Assembly: GCF_009760925.1 (NCBI RefSeq)
Contig: NZ_VRLV01000018.1
Coordinates: 62,001 to 126,000 of the forward strand
Reading direction: 5' to 3'
DNA from: Nonomuraea typhae
Lineage (GTDB): Bacteria > Actinomycetota > Actinomycetes > Streptosporangiales > Streptosporangiaceae
Length of the DNA stretch: 64,000 nucleotides
Shown: one piece after another, positions 41,825 through 51,539 of the stretch
Position numbering within the stretch: position 1 is the first letter of the stretch
Layout of the letters: each line of letters starts with the position of its first letter
Notes under the pieces: generated by a model
Database searches by the model: none
What the model was told of the DNA's origin: nothing
Seen by the model: the letters and a program-made list of their open reading frames with translations, nothing else
Made by a program: the position numbers and the translations under genes

Positions 41825-44740
41825 TCAGTTGGGCAGCTGGACTTCCAGGTCCGGGCCTGGCCCGAGGTCGAGCTGTTTGCTCATGTCGAGCTCGAACTTG
41901 CCGTACAGGTTCAGATGGGACCAGAAGAGAGCCGACAGGGCGCGCCGGTCGGCATCGGCGAGCTTCTTCTGCCACTTCGGCTCGGCCAGGACGATCTGGA
42001 CCATCCTGGTTTTCAGGTAGACGATCGCGGCCTTGGCCAGGTGCAACGCCAGGGCGGAGACCTCGACGGTCAGGTAGTCGCAGATGAAGACGGTGCGGAT
42101 GACCCGGCCGAGTTCCTCGATGGCCCGGTAGGTGGGGTGCTTGGGGCCGCCGCGGGTGAAGCGGCGCAGCATCTGGTGAGCCTCGGCGGTGCCCAGTCGC
42201 AGCGCCGTCGCGTACTTGATCATCTGGTCGCACTGGTTGGCGATCAATTCCCAGTCGATGCTCTTGCCCGACAGGACGCCTTCCAGCTGCGGCCAGGCCT
42301 CGCCCTCGGCCAGCCCAGGCCGGTACAGGCGGGCCGAGCCGATGTTCTTCAGCCGGGGGCAGCAGCTTGAAGTCCAGCAAGTGCGAGAACGCGAAACCCA
42401 CGATCGAAGCTCCGTGCGTATCTGTGTACTGGCGATCGATCTCCGCGCTGGTCAGGTGCCGGAGCAGGCTCTCGATCATCGAGGCCACCTCGGAGTCCGT
42501 GGTGGAGCGCACCTGGCTGTAGATGCACACGTTCTTGCGCTCGACGTGCCAATACACCATGATCCCGGCACCGCCGTAGCGCTGGTGCCACTCGGTCATG
42601 AAGTTCGCCGACCAGGAGCCGAACTTGCGCGAATCCGACGCGCACGCCGTGCCCGGTCCCCACAGCGAGACATCGCGCACCTCCAGCGTCTTGTTGACCA
42701 CCGTGCGGATCGCGGCGCGCAGGTTGTCGCGGTTGACAAATAGCCGGCGGATCCGGCGCAGCGCGGCCTCGGTGTCGGCCTCCATCCCGTCGATCGCCGC
42801 GGTGCCGTCGGCGACACGTTTGATCCCCATGTTCGTGCCGAGCCCGAAGGTGCACAGCAGCAGCCGGCGGCGCAGCACCTTCGCGTCGGTCACCGTGCGC
42901 GAGGCCACCGAGGTGAACTCGCCGGTGAAGGCGGTGGCGTGGTCGACGTTCTTGATCAGGTCCAGCAGGTCGATCACACCCCAGCGGCGGGGTGATCTCC
43001 TCCTTCAGCGCCTCCAGGTTCTCCGGCTCGGTCTGCTTGCCCAGGGGCGGGACGCTGATCCACGGCTCGCCCTTCCTCCTGGTGATGCTCACCCCGCCCG
43101 TCGTGGCCTTCTTCAGCCCTTTGTTCAACCGGTCCAGCGCCGCCACGTGCCGCTTCTGCAGGTCGGCGATGAAGTCGGCCGGGTCGCGGGGCTTCGCGAG
43201 GGCTTCGTAATGTACGTCCCGGTTGTCCTCGAAGTCGGCGGGCAGATCCTCATCGGGGTTGCGCCAGGTGTTGGCGCCCTCCACCCAGATCTCGCGGCGC
43301 CGGATGGCCTTGCGCAATGCGACCAGCACGCACAGCTCGTACGGGATCCGCTCCACCAGGCCGCTGTCGGGGTCGAGGACCGCGCCGCGCCAATCGTCGG
43401 GCACCACGTGCTCCAGCGGCGGCGCCGTAGAAGTCGGCGTCAGAGCCGTCGTAGCGCTTCAGCAGGTCCAGGGCATCCATGACCGGCTGAAGGTGTCGTT
43501 GCTGGAGCGGAACCGCACCGCCTTGAGCAGCTTGGGCAGGCCGCGCCGGTAGTAGTGGGACTAGGAGCCGCGCAGCTTGGTCCGCACCCGGGTACGCAAC
43601 TCCTTCTCGTTCGCCTTGGCCTCGGCGATGATGTCTTCCAGCGTCCGCTCACCGACCACCGGATACAGGGCCTTGCGGACGATCTCCTCCGGCAGCTCCA
43701 GCGCCGCCGTGGCGAGCTTCACCAAGATCCCGTTCTTGCCCTGCCCCCGCCGGAACTCGGCGTTGAGCTCGCCCTCGACCTTTTTCTCCGCCCGCACGCT
43801 GATCTTGTGCACGAGTTGGACCAGCAGCTCCACCAGCCCGTCGATCAGCTCCGCCTGCCGCACCTGGCACAACGCGGCCAGCAGCGTGAGGCGCACCGGC
43901 GCCGCCGCCGCCTCGAGATCGGACGGGTACATCTTCATCGCCCGGGCCCGCCAGCCCGCCACGACCTTCTCCGAGACTCCCTCGAACAACGCGGCCGGCA
44001 GACCGATCGCCTTCACCCGCTCCAGCTTCACGATCTCCGCCAGCAACGTGTCCAGCTGCAGCGCCCCCGGATCCTCCCTCAGCTCCTGCAAGAACGCGCG
44101 CCGGCCGCCACTGGCGCCACTGGTGACCTGAGTCTGCCCGTCTCCTTCAGGGGCCTCCTCTCCGGCGACCGGGACGCCGGCCGAGGGAGAATCGGCGACG
44201 ATCAGCTCTTCCAGCTTGCCGACCGACTCGAACGACAAGCGCTCCATGGTCGTGGCGGTGAAGTTCCGCTCGAACATCGCCTCGGCCGCGCCCAGCACGC
44301 GTTCGATCCGGGTCGTCTTCGGCGGATCGATCCTGTCTTCGCGGCAGCGCGCCAGCAGCGCGCCGCGCAGTCGATCCCGCGACATCTCCACCGGGCAGAT
44401 CTTGGTGGCCAGCCAGTCGGCGAGCTTGTCCTCATCGCCCACCGTCGGCTCACGGAAGCCGTGGAACTTCCGGATTTGCGCTCGGTGGTTCTTGATGGTC
44501 CGGCCGGACCAGTCGTAGCGGCGAACAGCTGCGCGTCGACCTTCACCTGCCCCGCCATGAACTCCACCGCCGGGCGAGGCACGTCCTCCCGGCGAGGGAA
44601 CCTCGCTTCCAGCTCGAAGAACTCAGCATCAGACCGAAGCCGAGCCGCGTCGCCCCGGACTTATTCGCCAGTAGCGCGAACTCCTCCTCATCCAGCGTCC
44701 AGCACTCGATCAGGTCCTCTAACTCCCAGTCACGTCGCAT
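41825..44740 (-). pseudogene. Tn3-family transposase, third lineage, heavily frameshifted
   Basis: Starts at ATG 44740 (MRRDWELEDLIECWTLDEEE, FALLANKSGATRLGFGLML) and can be followed to LEVQLPN at 41825, about 970 codons. Breaks occur near 44640 and 44510, at a TAG at 43561 (Tyr expected, SHYYRRGLPKLLKAVRFRSS follows), and near 43490, 43410, 42975 and 42355. Conserved blocks remain: EIVRKALYPVVGERTLEDII, FGLGTNMGIKRVADG, WHVERKNVCIYSQVRSTTDS, QYTDTHGASIVGFAFSHLLD and GTAEAHQMLRRFTRGGPKHP. It differs clearly from the transposases at 10.9 kb and 1.15 kb. Confidence 0.88.
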
Positions 44741-44839
44741 GCTCGCACCCTTTCTCCCGATCTCCAACGGAGGGCCAGGAGATACATGATTTGTAACCAC
44801 CCGACTACCGATCGGTATGCCCGAGCCGTGATCGCGACA

Positions 44840-44877
44840 TAGCGGAACTGAGGCGCAACGCTCAGTTACATCGCCCC
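44840..44877 (-). repeat. Candidate Tn3 terminal inverted repeat
   Basis: Read on the minus strand from 44877 the sequence starts GGGGCGATGTAACTGAGC and contains ACTGAG...CTCAGT. A GGGG-led 38-bp end about 100 bp upstream of a Tn3 transposase start is the expected position. I found no matching copy beyond the 3' end near 41.4-41.8 kb, so that side may be deleted. Confidence 0.45.
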
Positions 44878-44975
44878 GTCTCAAGCTGGCTTTTCATCCT
44901 GCGAGCCACTCGAACGACGATTGCGCAGAGCTACTTTGCCCCTGATGACGGCGACCCGAGCGCCAGGCCAATGAG

Positions 44976-45128
44976 ACCGATCTGCCGATCCACGAGCACA
45001 CGACCGATACTCATGGCCCCACGCTGGTCAACATCGAAGCCGAGCTCGCCGAGCTCATCGAAGGGGGGCGGCCCCTGCGCCCAACCGGAGTCCACGACGC
45101 GGGCCTGCCCTTCCTGCTCAACCCGTGA
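44976..45128 (+). pseudogene. Tn3 transposase-like fragment with unrelated tail
   Basis: The only coding-like sequence in the 390 bp between 44878 and 45266 is a frame reading TDLPIHEHTTDTHGPTLVNI then EAELAELIEGGRPLRPTGVH and DAGLPFLLNP, stop. The EHTTDTHG block is the catalytic-region motif of Tn3 transposases (compare QYTDTHG at 42.4 kb), but what follows is not transposase. It seems to be a fusion of two gene ends. Confidence 0.45.
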
Positions 45129-45266
45129 CCCCGCTGCTCAGTGAACGATCCGATCAGGCTGTCACCCCGCCCGAACTACGCCCCCGCTGGCCGACCTCGA
45201 TGGCGTGCTGAGGCCATGGCCAGGTCTCACGCGACCTCGGCGCCGTAGGACGCCTGTTGACGATGG

Positions 45267-45911
45267 TCAGGCCTGCAGGTAGTGCAGGACGGCGAGTACC
45301 CGGCGGTGGTCGTTGTCCGACGGAGGCAGGCCGAGCTTGGTGAAGATCTGCGTCACGTGCTTCTCCACCGAGCCGTACGACAGGAACAGCGCGGCGGCGA
45401 TGGCGTTGTTGGAACGGCCCTCCGCCATCATGGCCAGCACCTCGCGTTCCCTCGGGGTGAGCGTGCCGAGGGTCTCCGTGCGGCGGCTGGCACCCATGAT
45501 CTGGGTGACGACCTCGGGGTCGAGGACGGTCTGCCCGGCAGCGATCTGGTCGAGCGCGGCCAGGAAGTCCTTGACGTCGGCGACGCGCTCCTTCAGCAGG
45601 TATCCCACGCCATGGGCGCCGCCGGCGAGCAACTGGGTCGCGTACCGCGTCTCGATGTACTGGGAGAACACCAGCACGCCCACCTCTGGGTGATCACGGC
45701 GGATCTGGATCGCGGCTCGCAGGCCCTCGTCGGTGTGGGCGGGCGGCATGCGTACGTCGACCACGGCGATGTCGGGACCGTGTTCCGCCACGGCGGCCAG
45801 GAGCGCGTCGCCATCGCCCACGGCGGCCACCACCTCGTGGTCGCGGGAGGTGAGCAGCATGCACAGGCCCTCCCGGAGCATCACGGCGTCCTCGGCGATC
45901 ACGATGCGCAT
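45267..45911 (-). CDS. NarL-family response regulator
   Basis: A 214-residue two-component regulator. The receiver has the acid pair in IVIAEDAVMLREGL, phosphoacceptor Asp in IAVVDVRMPP, Ser in VLVFSQ and Lys in YLLKERVADV. The LuxR HTH is GTLTPREREVLAMMAEGRSN and AIAAALFLSYGSVEKHVTQIF. Its start lies 12 bp after the stop of the kinase at 45924-47153, so they form one operon and a cognate pair. All active-site residues are normal, in contrast to the orphan at 23393-24052. Confidence 0.94.
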   Translation of the reverse strand: MRIVIAEDAVMLREGLCMLLTSRDHEVVAAVGDGDALLAAVAEHGPDIAVVDVRMPPAHTDEGLRAAIQIRRDHPEVGVLVFSQYIETRYATQLLAGGAHGVGYLLKERVADVKDFLAALDQIAAGQTVLDPEVVTQIMGASRRTETLGTLTPREREVLAMMAEGRSNNAIAAALFLSYGSVEKHVTQIFTKLGLPPSDNDHRRVLAVLHYLQA

Positions 45912-45923
45912 GCGCTGCTCCGT

Positions 45924-47153
45924 TCAGATGTGCAGGGGGAGTTCGACGGTGATGACCGTAGGTCCTCCGGCCGGGCTGTGAATGTCGATCAGGCCGTCCA
46001 ACGTCTGGACCCGGGCGGCCAGTCCGCGTAATCCGGATCCGGTGCCGATCGCCGCGCCGCCGGTGCCGTCGTCGCGCACTCGCAGGGTCAGCAGGTCATC
46101 ATGCACCCGTACCTCGATGGCGGCGTGCCTGGCGCCGCTGTGCTTGACCACGTTGGCGAGCAGTTCCGTCGTGCAGAAGTAGGCGATGGCCTCGATGGCC
46201 GGAGCCGGTCGCTCGGGCAGGTCGGCTTCGAACCGGGCGGGGATCGGGTTCCGCGCGGTGAGCGTGGCCAGGGCGACCTCCAGCCCTTGGTCCAGTGCCG
46301 GCGGGTGGATGCCGCGGATCAGGTCACGCAGCTCGGCCACGGTCTCCTTGGCGCTGCGGTGCGCGCTGTCGACGAGGACGCGGGCGCGCTGGAGCCGGTC
46401 GGGCCGGCCGGCCTGCTCGAGCTCGTCCTGGGCCATGCCCAGGCTCATGGCCAGCGTCACCAGCCGTGCCGCCGTCCCGTCGTGCAGGTCTCGCTCGATC
46501 CGGCGGAGCCTGGCGACCGCGTCCTCCGCGGCCAGCGCCCGTGCCTGCTCCAGTCGGCGGATCCGGGTCTCGCCCGGCGCGGGCCCGAGCAGCGCACGGG
46601 CGAGCATGCGCTCGGGGCCCAGGGCGAGGTGGACACCCCACGGGGCGAGGAGCAGCAGCGCCAGTCCGGCGGCGCTCACCAGCGCCGCACCCGGCCAGCC
46701 GGGAGGAGACAGGTGCGCCAAGGCGAAGAACTGCCCCCACAGGGGGCAGAAGAGCAGGAGCAGGCCGCCTCCCCACAACCCGGCGGCGGCCGCGCAGGCG
46801 AGCACGGCCGCCGGCAGCCGGAGCAGGCTATGGATGACGGCGCGCCATCCCGTCACGTCACCGAGCGCCGCGCCGAGCCGGTCCAGCAGGCCCGGCCCGG
46901 CACAGAACGGGCCGGGATCGGGCACCCGCACCCCGGCCCACGCTCGTGCCAGCCGTCGATTGGCCGTGCCGAGCCCTCTGGCCGCCATCACGCTCAGGGC
47001 CAGCATCGGCACTCCGACGAGATTCACCGTCAGCATGACACTCAGCAGCACGAGAACGAGATGGACCAGGCCGGCTCCCACCATGAACGGCAACATCAGC
47101 ACATAAGCGAGCTCACGCTGCGACCGCTCCCGCACCGGAGTAGTGATCAGCAC
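45924..47153 (-). CDS. Sensor histidine kinase
   Basis: A 409-residue membrane kinase partnered with 45267-45911. Four hydrophobic segments lie in the first 180 residues (LVHLVLVLLSVMLTVNLVGV, LLRLPAAVLACAAAAGLWGG, ALVSAAGLALLLLAPWGVHL). The HisKA_3 phosphoacceptor is in RRIERDLHDGTAARLVTLAM; the ATPase has CTTELLANVVKHSGARHAAI and the G box GTGSGLRGLAARVQTLDGLI. GTG 47153 follows AGGTGG; the open frame reaches 47672 but overlaps the divergent hydrolase. Signal unknown; the adjacent exported peptidase-like hydrolase may be a target. Confidence 0.92.
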   Translation of the reverse strand: MLITTPVRERSQRELAYVLMLPFMVGAGLVHLVLVLLSVMLTVNLVGVPMLALSVMAARGLGTANRRLARAWAGVRVPDPGPFCAGPGLLDRLGAALGDVTGWRAVIHSLLRLPAAVLACAAAAGLWGGGLLLLFCPLWGQFFALAHLSPPGWPGAALVSAAGLALLLLAPWGVHLALGPERMLARALLGPAPGETRIRRLEQARALAAEDAVARLRRIERDLHDGTAARLVTLAMSLGMAQDELEQAGRPDRLQRARVLVDSAHRSAKETVAELRDLIRGIHPPALDQGLEVALATLTARNPIPARFEADLPERPAPAIEAIAYFCTTELLANVVKHSGARHAAIEVRVHDDLLTLRVRDDGTGGAAIGTGSGLRGLAARVQTLDGLIDIHSPAGGPTVITVELPLHI

Positions 47154-47328
47154 ACGCCACCTGTCTGCTTGCCTGTCCACGCTCCTCCTCGTCAGACGCC
47201 GCACGCCGTCCAGCCTGACGGACACGCTCGCGCGAGAACAGCCGGACAACCCGTGGGGGACATCCCGAAACCAACACGGAGGACGTCCCGGTGGTGGCCA
47301 TCCGGTCGGTGTCACCAGAGTGATCACC

Positions 47329-48798
47329 ATGACGACAACCAAGCAGCGGCGCAGGCGCGGCAGGACCAGAGGGCTAGTCATCGGTGTAACGGTGGCGGCG
47401 CTGGCGGGGATGACCCCGGGGGCCTCCGCCGCCCGGGATACGCGGCCGACCTGGCGGGACTGCGCCGACCAGGGCATACCGGCGGGCATGCAGTGCGCTG
47501 CGATCGAGGTACCCGTGGACTGGGCCAAGCCGGACGGGTCGAAGGTCAGGCTGGACCTGGCCCGGCTGCCCGCCACCGAGACTGCGCGCCGGATCGGCAG
47601 CGTGCTGGGGGTTCCCGGCGGTCCCGGGGCCAACGGGATCGACGACCTGGAGCGCGCTGCGAGCGACCTCACCGAACTGCGGCGCAGGTTCGACCTCGTC
47701 GCCTACAAGCCGCGCACCACCGTGTGGCGTGATCAGATTCCCCCATCCTGCATGGAGCCTGGAACGTCACTGTTCGAGCCGCAGGGCCAGAAGCAGTACA
47801 AAGCATTGGCCGCGGCGATGACCAAGGCCCTCAAAGCCTGCCAGGACGCAGACACGACTGGCCTGTTCGCCCACATGGACTCTCTGTCGGTGGCCAGAGA
47901 CATGGACGCGGTTCGGGAGGCTCTGGGCGAGGAACGGCTGAGCTTCATGGCCAACTCCTACGGAGGGGTGCCCGCCGCCGCCTATGCCCGGCTGTTCCCG
48001 CAGCGCATCCGAGCCATGTATCTCGACGGGACGATCAACCAGGTCGTGGGCTGGCCCGACCAGACGCTGCGGTCTCTGCCCGCCGTGGAACGGGTCTTCA
48101 CCAGATTCACCACCTGGTGTGCGGACACTCCCACGTGCGCGTTGCACCGACAGGACGCCGGGGCGGTCTGGCGCAAGCTCATTCGAGACGCCGATCGCAG
48201 GCCGATCCCGGTCACGTCGTCCGAGTTCGGCAAGGGCGAGCTGACCGGATGGCATCTGAGGAGTTTCGGCTTCATCGGCGACCCCGGACCGAACAACTCG
48301 CGGTGGCTGGCCTTCGCCGAGGCGGTCGACAAGGCCCGGAGCGGGGACGGGTCCGGTTTCGCCGATTTCGCTCTCGGCAACGCGCGGATCTGGGCCGCGC
48401 CCGGAGCGCTGGCGATGACGTGCGCAGATGACCGTGGCTACAGCAGCTACGCGCAGCTGCAGAAGTTCCGCCGTCAGGCGGAGAAGATCTCGCCGAACTT
48501 CGGAGGAGCGTCGTTCGACGCGCTCGGATGCACCGGCTGGCCGCTACCGGTCGCCAATCCGTCCCGCCCACTGCTGACTCGTGGCCTGCCGCCATTCCTG
48601 GGCGTCGGCAGCACGTGGGGCGACTACGCATCGACCGAGAGCTTCACCGGGATGATCCCGGGATCAGTGACCGTCGCCTACGACGGGCCCGGCCACGTCA
48701 TGTACCTGTCGGGCAAGAAGTGCCCTATCCAACACGCCACCACGTACTTGACCGACCTGAGGCTGCCCAAGCCGGGTACCACCTGCCCTGCCGAATGA
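47329..48798 (+). CDS. Exported alpha/beta hydrolase (tripeptidyl aminopeptidase-like)
   Basis: A 489-residue secreted hydrolase. The signal begins with many Arg (TKQRRRRGRTRG) and ends GMTPGASAA, so Tat or Sec export is possible. The start of the mature part (TWRDCADQGIPAGMQCAAIE, VPVDWAKPDG) and the C-terminal TAP-like domain (GSTWGDYASTESFTGMIPGS, YDGPGHVMYLSGKKCP with the catalytic His) match Streptomyces SlpD/E and Tap proteases. The Ser elbow reads FMANSYGGVPAAA, with Ala-Asn before Ser. Start at ATG 47329 with a weak ribosome site. Divergent from the two-component system. Confidence 0.88.
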   Translation: MTTTKQRRRRGRTRGLVIGVTVAALAGMTPGASAARDTRPTWRDCADQGIPAGMQCAAIEVPVDWAKPDGSKVRLDLARLPATETARRIGSVLGVPGGPGANGIDDLERAASDLTELRRRFDLVAYKPRTTVWRDQIPPSCMEPGTSLFEPQGQKQYKALAAAMTKALKACQDADTTGLFAHMDSLSVARDMDAVREALGEERLSFMANSYGGVPAAAYARLFPQRIRAMYLDGTINQVVGWPDQTLRSLPAVERVFTRFTTWCADTPTCALHRQDAGAVWRKLIRDADRRPIPVTSSEFGKGELTGWHLRSFGFIGDPGPNNSRWLAFAEAVDKARSGDGSGFADFALGNARIWAAPGALAMTCADDRGYSSYAQLQKFRRQAEKISPNFGGASFDALGCTGWPLPVANPSRPLLTRGLPPFLGVGSTWGDYASTESFTGMIPGSVTVAYDGPGHVMYLSGKKCPIQHATTYLTDLRLPKPGTTCPAE

Positions 48799-48841
48799 CA
48801 GCCATGAGGAGGCGCGCAGGGTGATCGAGTGACGCAGACAG

Positions 48842-48867
48842 CTCTCACAAACGAGGGTTTGTGAGAG
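48842..48867. terminator. Bidirectional terminator hairpin
   Basis: A perfect 11-bp stem CTCTCACAAAC / GTTTGTGAGAG with a four-base loop lies between the convergent hydrolase (ends 48798) and TetR (ends 48873) genes. There is no strong T run, as usual in actinomycetes. Confidence 0.65.
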
Positions 48868-48872
48868 TGCGG

Positions 48873-49448
48873 TCAGTGCTCGCGTATGCCTTCGAGCGCG
48901 ATCGCGAGCAGGAGGCCGGCCTCGGCCGGGCCGTCGACGTCTTGCTCGGTGGCCAGTGCGATGGCGCCGACCAGTTTCAGCAGCCGGCCGATAGCGATCT
49001 CGGGTCGCACGGCGCCAATCGCTTGGGCACGGAGAAGGAGGGCTTCTCCGGCGTCAGTGATCATTTCGTGGCAGGTCTTGCCCAGCACGGGATCGGCGTC
49101 GCGCATCAGCGAGGCCCCGAGGCCCCGGTTCGCGACGGCGTGCGCGCCCACGGCATGCAGCCAGAGGGACAGCGCCTGGCCCGGATCGGGTTCGGCGAGC
49201 AGGTCGCCGGCCTTCGCGCACAGGGCTTCCACCCGGTCCTTGAAGACCGCCTCCAGAAGTGCCTGGCGGGAGGGGAAGTGGCGGTGCAGGGTGGCCGAGC
49301 CGACTCCGGCGCGACGGGCGACCTCTTCCAAGGAGGCGTCGGCGCCGTGTTCGGCGATGAGGGCACCGGCGGCGGCCACGATCCGATCGTAGTTACGGCG
49401 AGCGTCGGCGCGCATTGGCCGGACCGATCCGGTGGGGTCCTTGGGCAT
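48873..49448 (-). CDS. TetR-family regulator
   Basis: A 191-residue repressor. HTH: YDRIVAAAGALIAEHGADAS, EEVARRAGVGSATLHRHFPS, RQALLEAVFKDRVEALC. The C-terminal region (SLWLHAVGAHAVANRGLGAS) is of the SBP/TetR_C_33 style. ATG 49448 is followed by a normal domain start; the frame extends upstream but into the divergent promoter. It is divergent from the NmrA-like gene at 49570 and probably controls it and the LLM oxidoreductase. Confidence 0.88.
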   Translation of the reverse strand: MPKDPTGSVRPMRADARRNYDRIVAAAGALIAEHGADASLEEVARRAGVGSATLHRHFPSRQALLEAVFKDRVEALCAKAGDLLAEPDPGQALSLWLHAVGAHAVANRGLGASLMRDADPVLGKTCHEMITDAGEALLLRAQAIGAVRPEIAIGRLLKLVGAIALATEQDVDGPAEAGLLLAIALEGIREH

Positions 49449-49471
49449 GGCTTCTCCCGACGACTTGCCAA

Positions 49472-49488
49472 ATGGGGTGGTCCCCCAT
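49472..49488. promoter_or_regulatory. Candidate TetR operator
   Basis: ATGGGG (49472-49477) and CCCCAT (49483-49488) form a perfect 6-bp dyad 24 bp upstream of the TetR start. A second GC-rich dyad, CCACCCCAC...GTGGGTGG, lies at 49513-49532 towards the divergent gene. Confidence 0.4.
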
Positions 49489-49569
49489 ATCGTAGCGGAC
49501 GCTAACCGGAGGGCCACCCCACTTGTGGGTGGGGAGGCGGCTGTTCCGCATAGACCAGATGGAGAGACT

Positions 49570-50496
49570 GTGACGCCGAAGAACACGACAGCCGTGGTGG
49601 TAGGAGCAACCGGCCTGCAGGGTCGAGCCGTGACGGCGCATCTGCTCGCCGACGGCTGGCGGGTACGCGCACTGACGCGTGACCCCGACACCGCCGGGGC
49701 CCGAACACTGACGCAGGCGGGCGCTGAGCTCGTCCGCGCCGACATGGACGACGTCGCCTCGCTGGTGGCGGCGGCCGAGGGCGCCGACGGCCTGTTCAGC
49801 GTGCAGCCGACCGTCGGCTCGCCGGGAACCCCTGCGGGTTTCTCCGCCGACGACGAGGTGCGCTGGGGATGCAACGTCGCCGACGCGGCGCACACTGCCG
49901 GAGTGCGGCACCTGGTCTACGCCTCACTGGCCGGCGCCGGCCGCCACGACACCGAGACGTTGCCGCAGAACGTGGTGAGCAAATGGCGGGTCGAACAGCA
50001 CATCACCCGGCTGGGCCTGCCTGCGACCTTCCTGCGCCTGGTCTCGTTCATGGAGAACTACACCGGCGGCTATCACCTGCACGACGGTACGGTGGCCACC
50101 GCGTTCGCCGCCGAAGTGCCGCAGCAGATCATGGCCGTCGACGACGTCGGCGCCCTGGCCGCGCTGGCCTTCGCCCGGCCGGGCGAGTGGATCGGGCGTG
50201 CGGTGGACGTGGCCGGTGACGAGCTGACCCCGCTCCAGATCGCCGCGGCCATCTCCGAGGCGATCGACCGACCGCTCCCCTACGTCCAGATCCCGATCGA
50301 GACACTGGCCGCGCTCGGCGCGGAGTTCGCCGCCGCCTACACCTGGCTCAACCAGCGCGGCTGGCGTGCCGACGTGGCCTTCACCCGCGAACTGCACCCC
50401 GGCGTGATGGACCTGCGCACCTGGCTGGAGCGGACCGGAGCAGCCCAGATCACCGCATTCCTGGACTCCGCACGCACCGTCGGGCAGCAGGCGTGA
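49570..50496 (+). CDS. NmrA-like NAD(P)-binding protein
   Basis: A 308-residue atypical SDR of the NmrA/HSCARG type: TAVVVGATGLQGRAVTAHLL carries the GxxGxxG dinucleotide site; GVRHLVYASLAGAGRHDTET, VVSKWRVEQHITRLGLPATF and LRLVSFMENYTGGY follow. Members act as redox sensors or reductases. GTG 49570 is preceded by GGAGAG. The next gene starts at 50493 with a GTGA overlap, so both are made from one message. Divergent from the TetR regulator. Confidence 0.88.
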   Translation: MTPKNTTAVVVGATGLQGRAVTAHLLADGWRVRALTRDPDTAGARTLTQAGAELVRADMDDVASLVAAAEGADGLFSVQPTVGSPGTPAGFSADDEVRWGCNVADAAHTAGVRHLVYASLAGAGRHDTETLPQNVVSKWRVEQHITRLGLPATFLRLVSFMENYTGGYHLHDGTVATAFAAEVPQQIMAVDDVGALAALAFARPGEWIGRAVDVAGDELTPLQIAAAISEAIDRPLPYVQIPIETLAALGAEFAAAYTWLNQRGWRADVAFTRELHPGVMDLRTWLERTGAAQITAFLDSARTVGQQA

Positions 50497-51371
50497 GCGC
50501 CCGCATGCCAGTACTGGGACGCGTCGGGATCTGGGCGGGCGACTTCGACACCCTTCCAGCAGCCGGTATCCGCCACGCGGCGGCCACGATCGAGGACCTC
50601 GGCTACGGCGCCCTGTGGCTCCCCGAGCTCATGGGACGTGAGGCCATCGCGCAGGCCGCGATCTTGCTGGCGGCCACCCGGAGGATCACCGTGGCCGCCG
50701 GCATGACCGACATCTACGCCCGCGATGCGGTCACGGCCGCCGCCGCGCAACGCACCTTGGATGAGGCATTCCCCGGACGGTTCCTGCTCGGACTGTGGGA
50801 CAGCCACCCGAGTCTGGCCGAGGAGATCCGCGGGCACCGCTTCGGCGCGCCCGTGGCCACCATGCGCTCCTACCTCGGCGCACTCGACGCCGCCCCGTTT
50901 GGCCCACCCGCCACGATGGCCTTACCCGACCGCGTCCTGGCCGCTCTGGAGCCCGGCATGCTCGCCCTGGCTGCCGAACGCGCTCAGGGCGCGACCGTGC
51001 AAGGCATGCCCGTCGAATACACCCGCACCGCCCGCAAGGCACTCGGCGACGACCGTCTCCTGGCCGTCACCCAGCTGTGCGTGCTGAGCCACGACCGCGA
51101 AGCCGCCGCAGAACTGGCCCGCACCACAGCCGCAGCAGCCCTGCCGAACCGCCGTGACCTACTGCGGAGGCTCGGATACGAGGCCCCGGAGGCGCTCGAC
51201 GCCCGGCTGGTCGACGCACTCGTAGCCCATGGTCGTGCTGAGGACATCGCCCACCGAGTCCAGCAACACCTCGATGCCGGAGCCGACCACGTCAGTCTCC
51301 ACCTTGTGGCGATACCCGGATCCCCATCCGAACCACAGTGGCGGCAACTCGCCACGCATATCCCCCGTTGA
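50493..51371 (+). CDS. LLM-class (F420-dependent) oxidoreductase
   Basis: A 292-residue luciferase-like monooxygenase fold protein, probably F420-dependent (TIGR03620-like): RVGIWAGDFDTLPAAGIRHA, IEDLGYGALWLPELMGREAI, ILLAATRRITVAAGMTDIYA, FPGRFLLGLWDSHPSL and LDAGADHVSLHLVAI. Its GTG start overlaps the stop of the NmrA-like gene, so the two are coupled. It probably reduces a small molecule in the same pathway. A hairpin at 51422 ends the unit. Confidence 0.9.
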   Translation: MSARMPVLGRVGIWAGDFDTLPAAGIRHAAATIEDLGYGALWLPELMGREAIAQAAILLAATRRITVAAGMTDIYARDAVTAAAAQRTLDEAFPGRFLLGLWDSHPSLAEEIRGHRFGAPVATMRSYLGALDAAPFGPPATMALPDRVLAALEPGMLALAAERAQGATVQGMPVEYTRTARKALGDDRLLAVTQLCVLSHDREAAAELARTTAAAALPNRRDLLRRLGYEAPEALDARLVDALVAHGRAEDIAHRVQQHLDAGADHVSLHLVAIPGSPSEPQWRQLATHIPR

Positions 51372-51421
51372 CCTTTCACAGCCAGCTCAGTAGCGGCCAC
51401 GAGGTCGATGTCCCCGCCCTT

Positions 51422-51445
51422 CTGGGAAGGCGCCCGTCTTCCCAG
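51422..51445 (+). terminator. Hairpin after the oxidoreductase gene
   Basis: CTGGGAAG (51422-51429) and CTTCCCAG (51438-51445) form a perfect 8-bp stem with an 8-base loop, 50 bp past the stop at 51371. A weak terminator is likely. Confidence 0.5.
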
Positions 51446-51539
51446 CACACGTCAGATCAGCTAGTGAAGAAGACTTCGGGAATCGGTGCAGAGGACTTCG
51501 GAAAGCGACAGTCTCGGAGGATGGCCGGAGGCTTCGAAT

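Noticed and set aside
48842..48867. Similarity of GTTTGTGAGAG in the 48.85-kb hairpin to the res-like dyads at 8.69 and 51.6 kb
   Set aside because: Only 11 bases match, and the position between convergent genes fits a terminator better.
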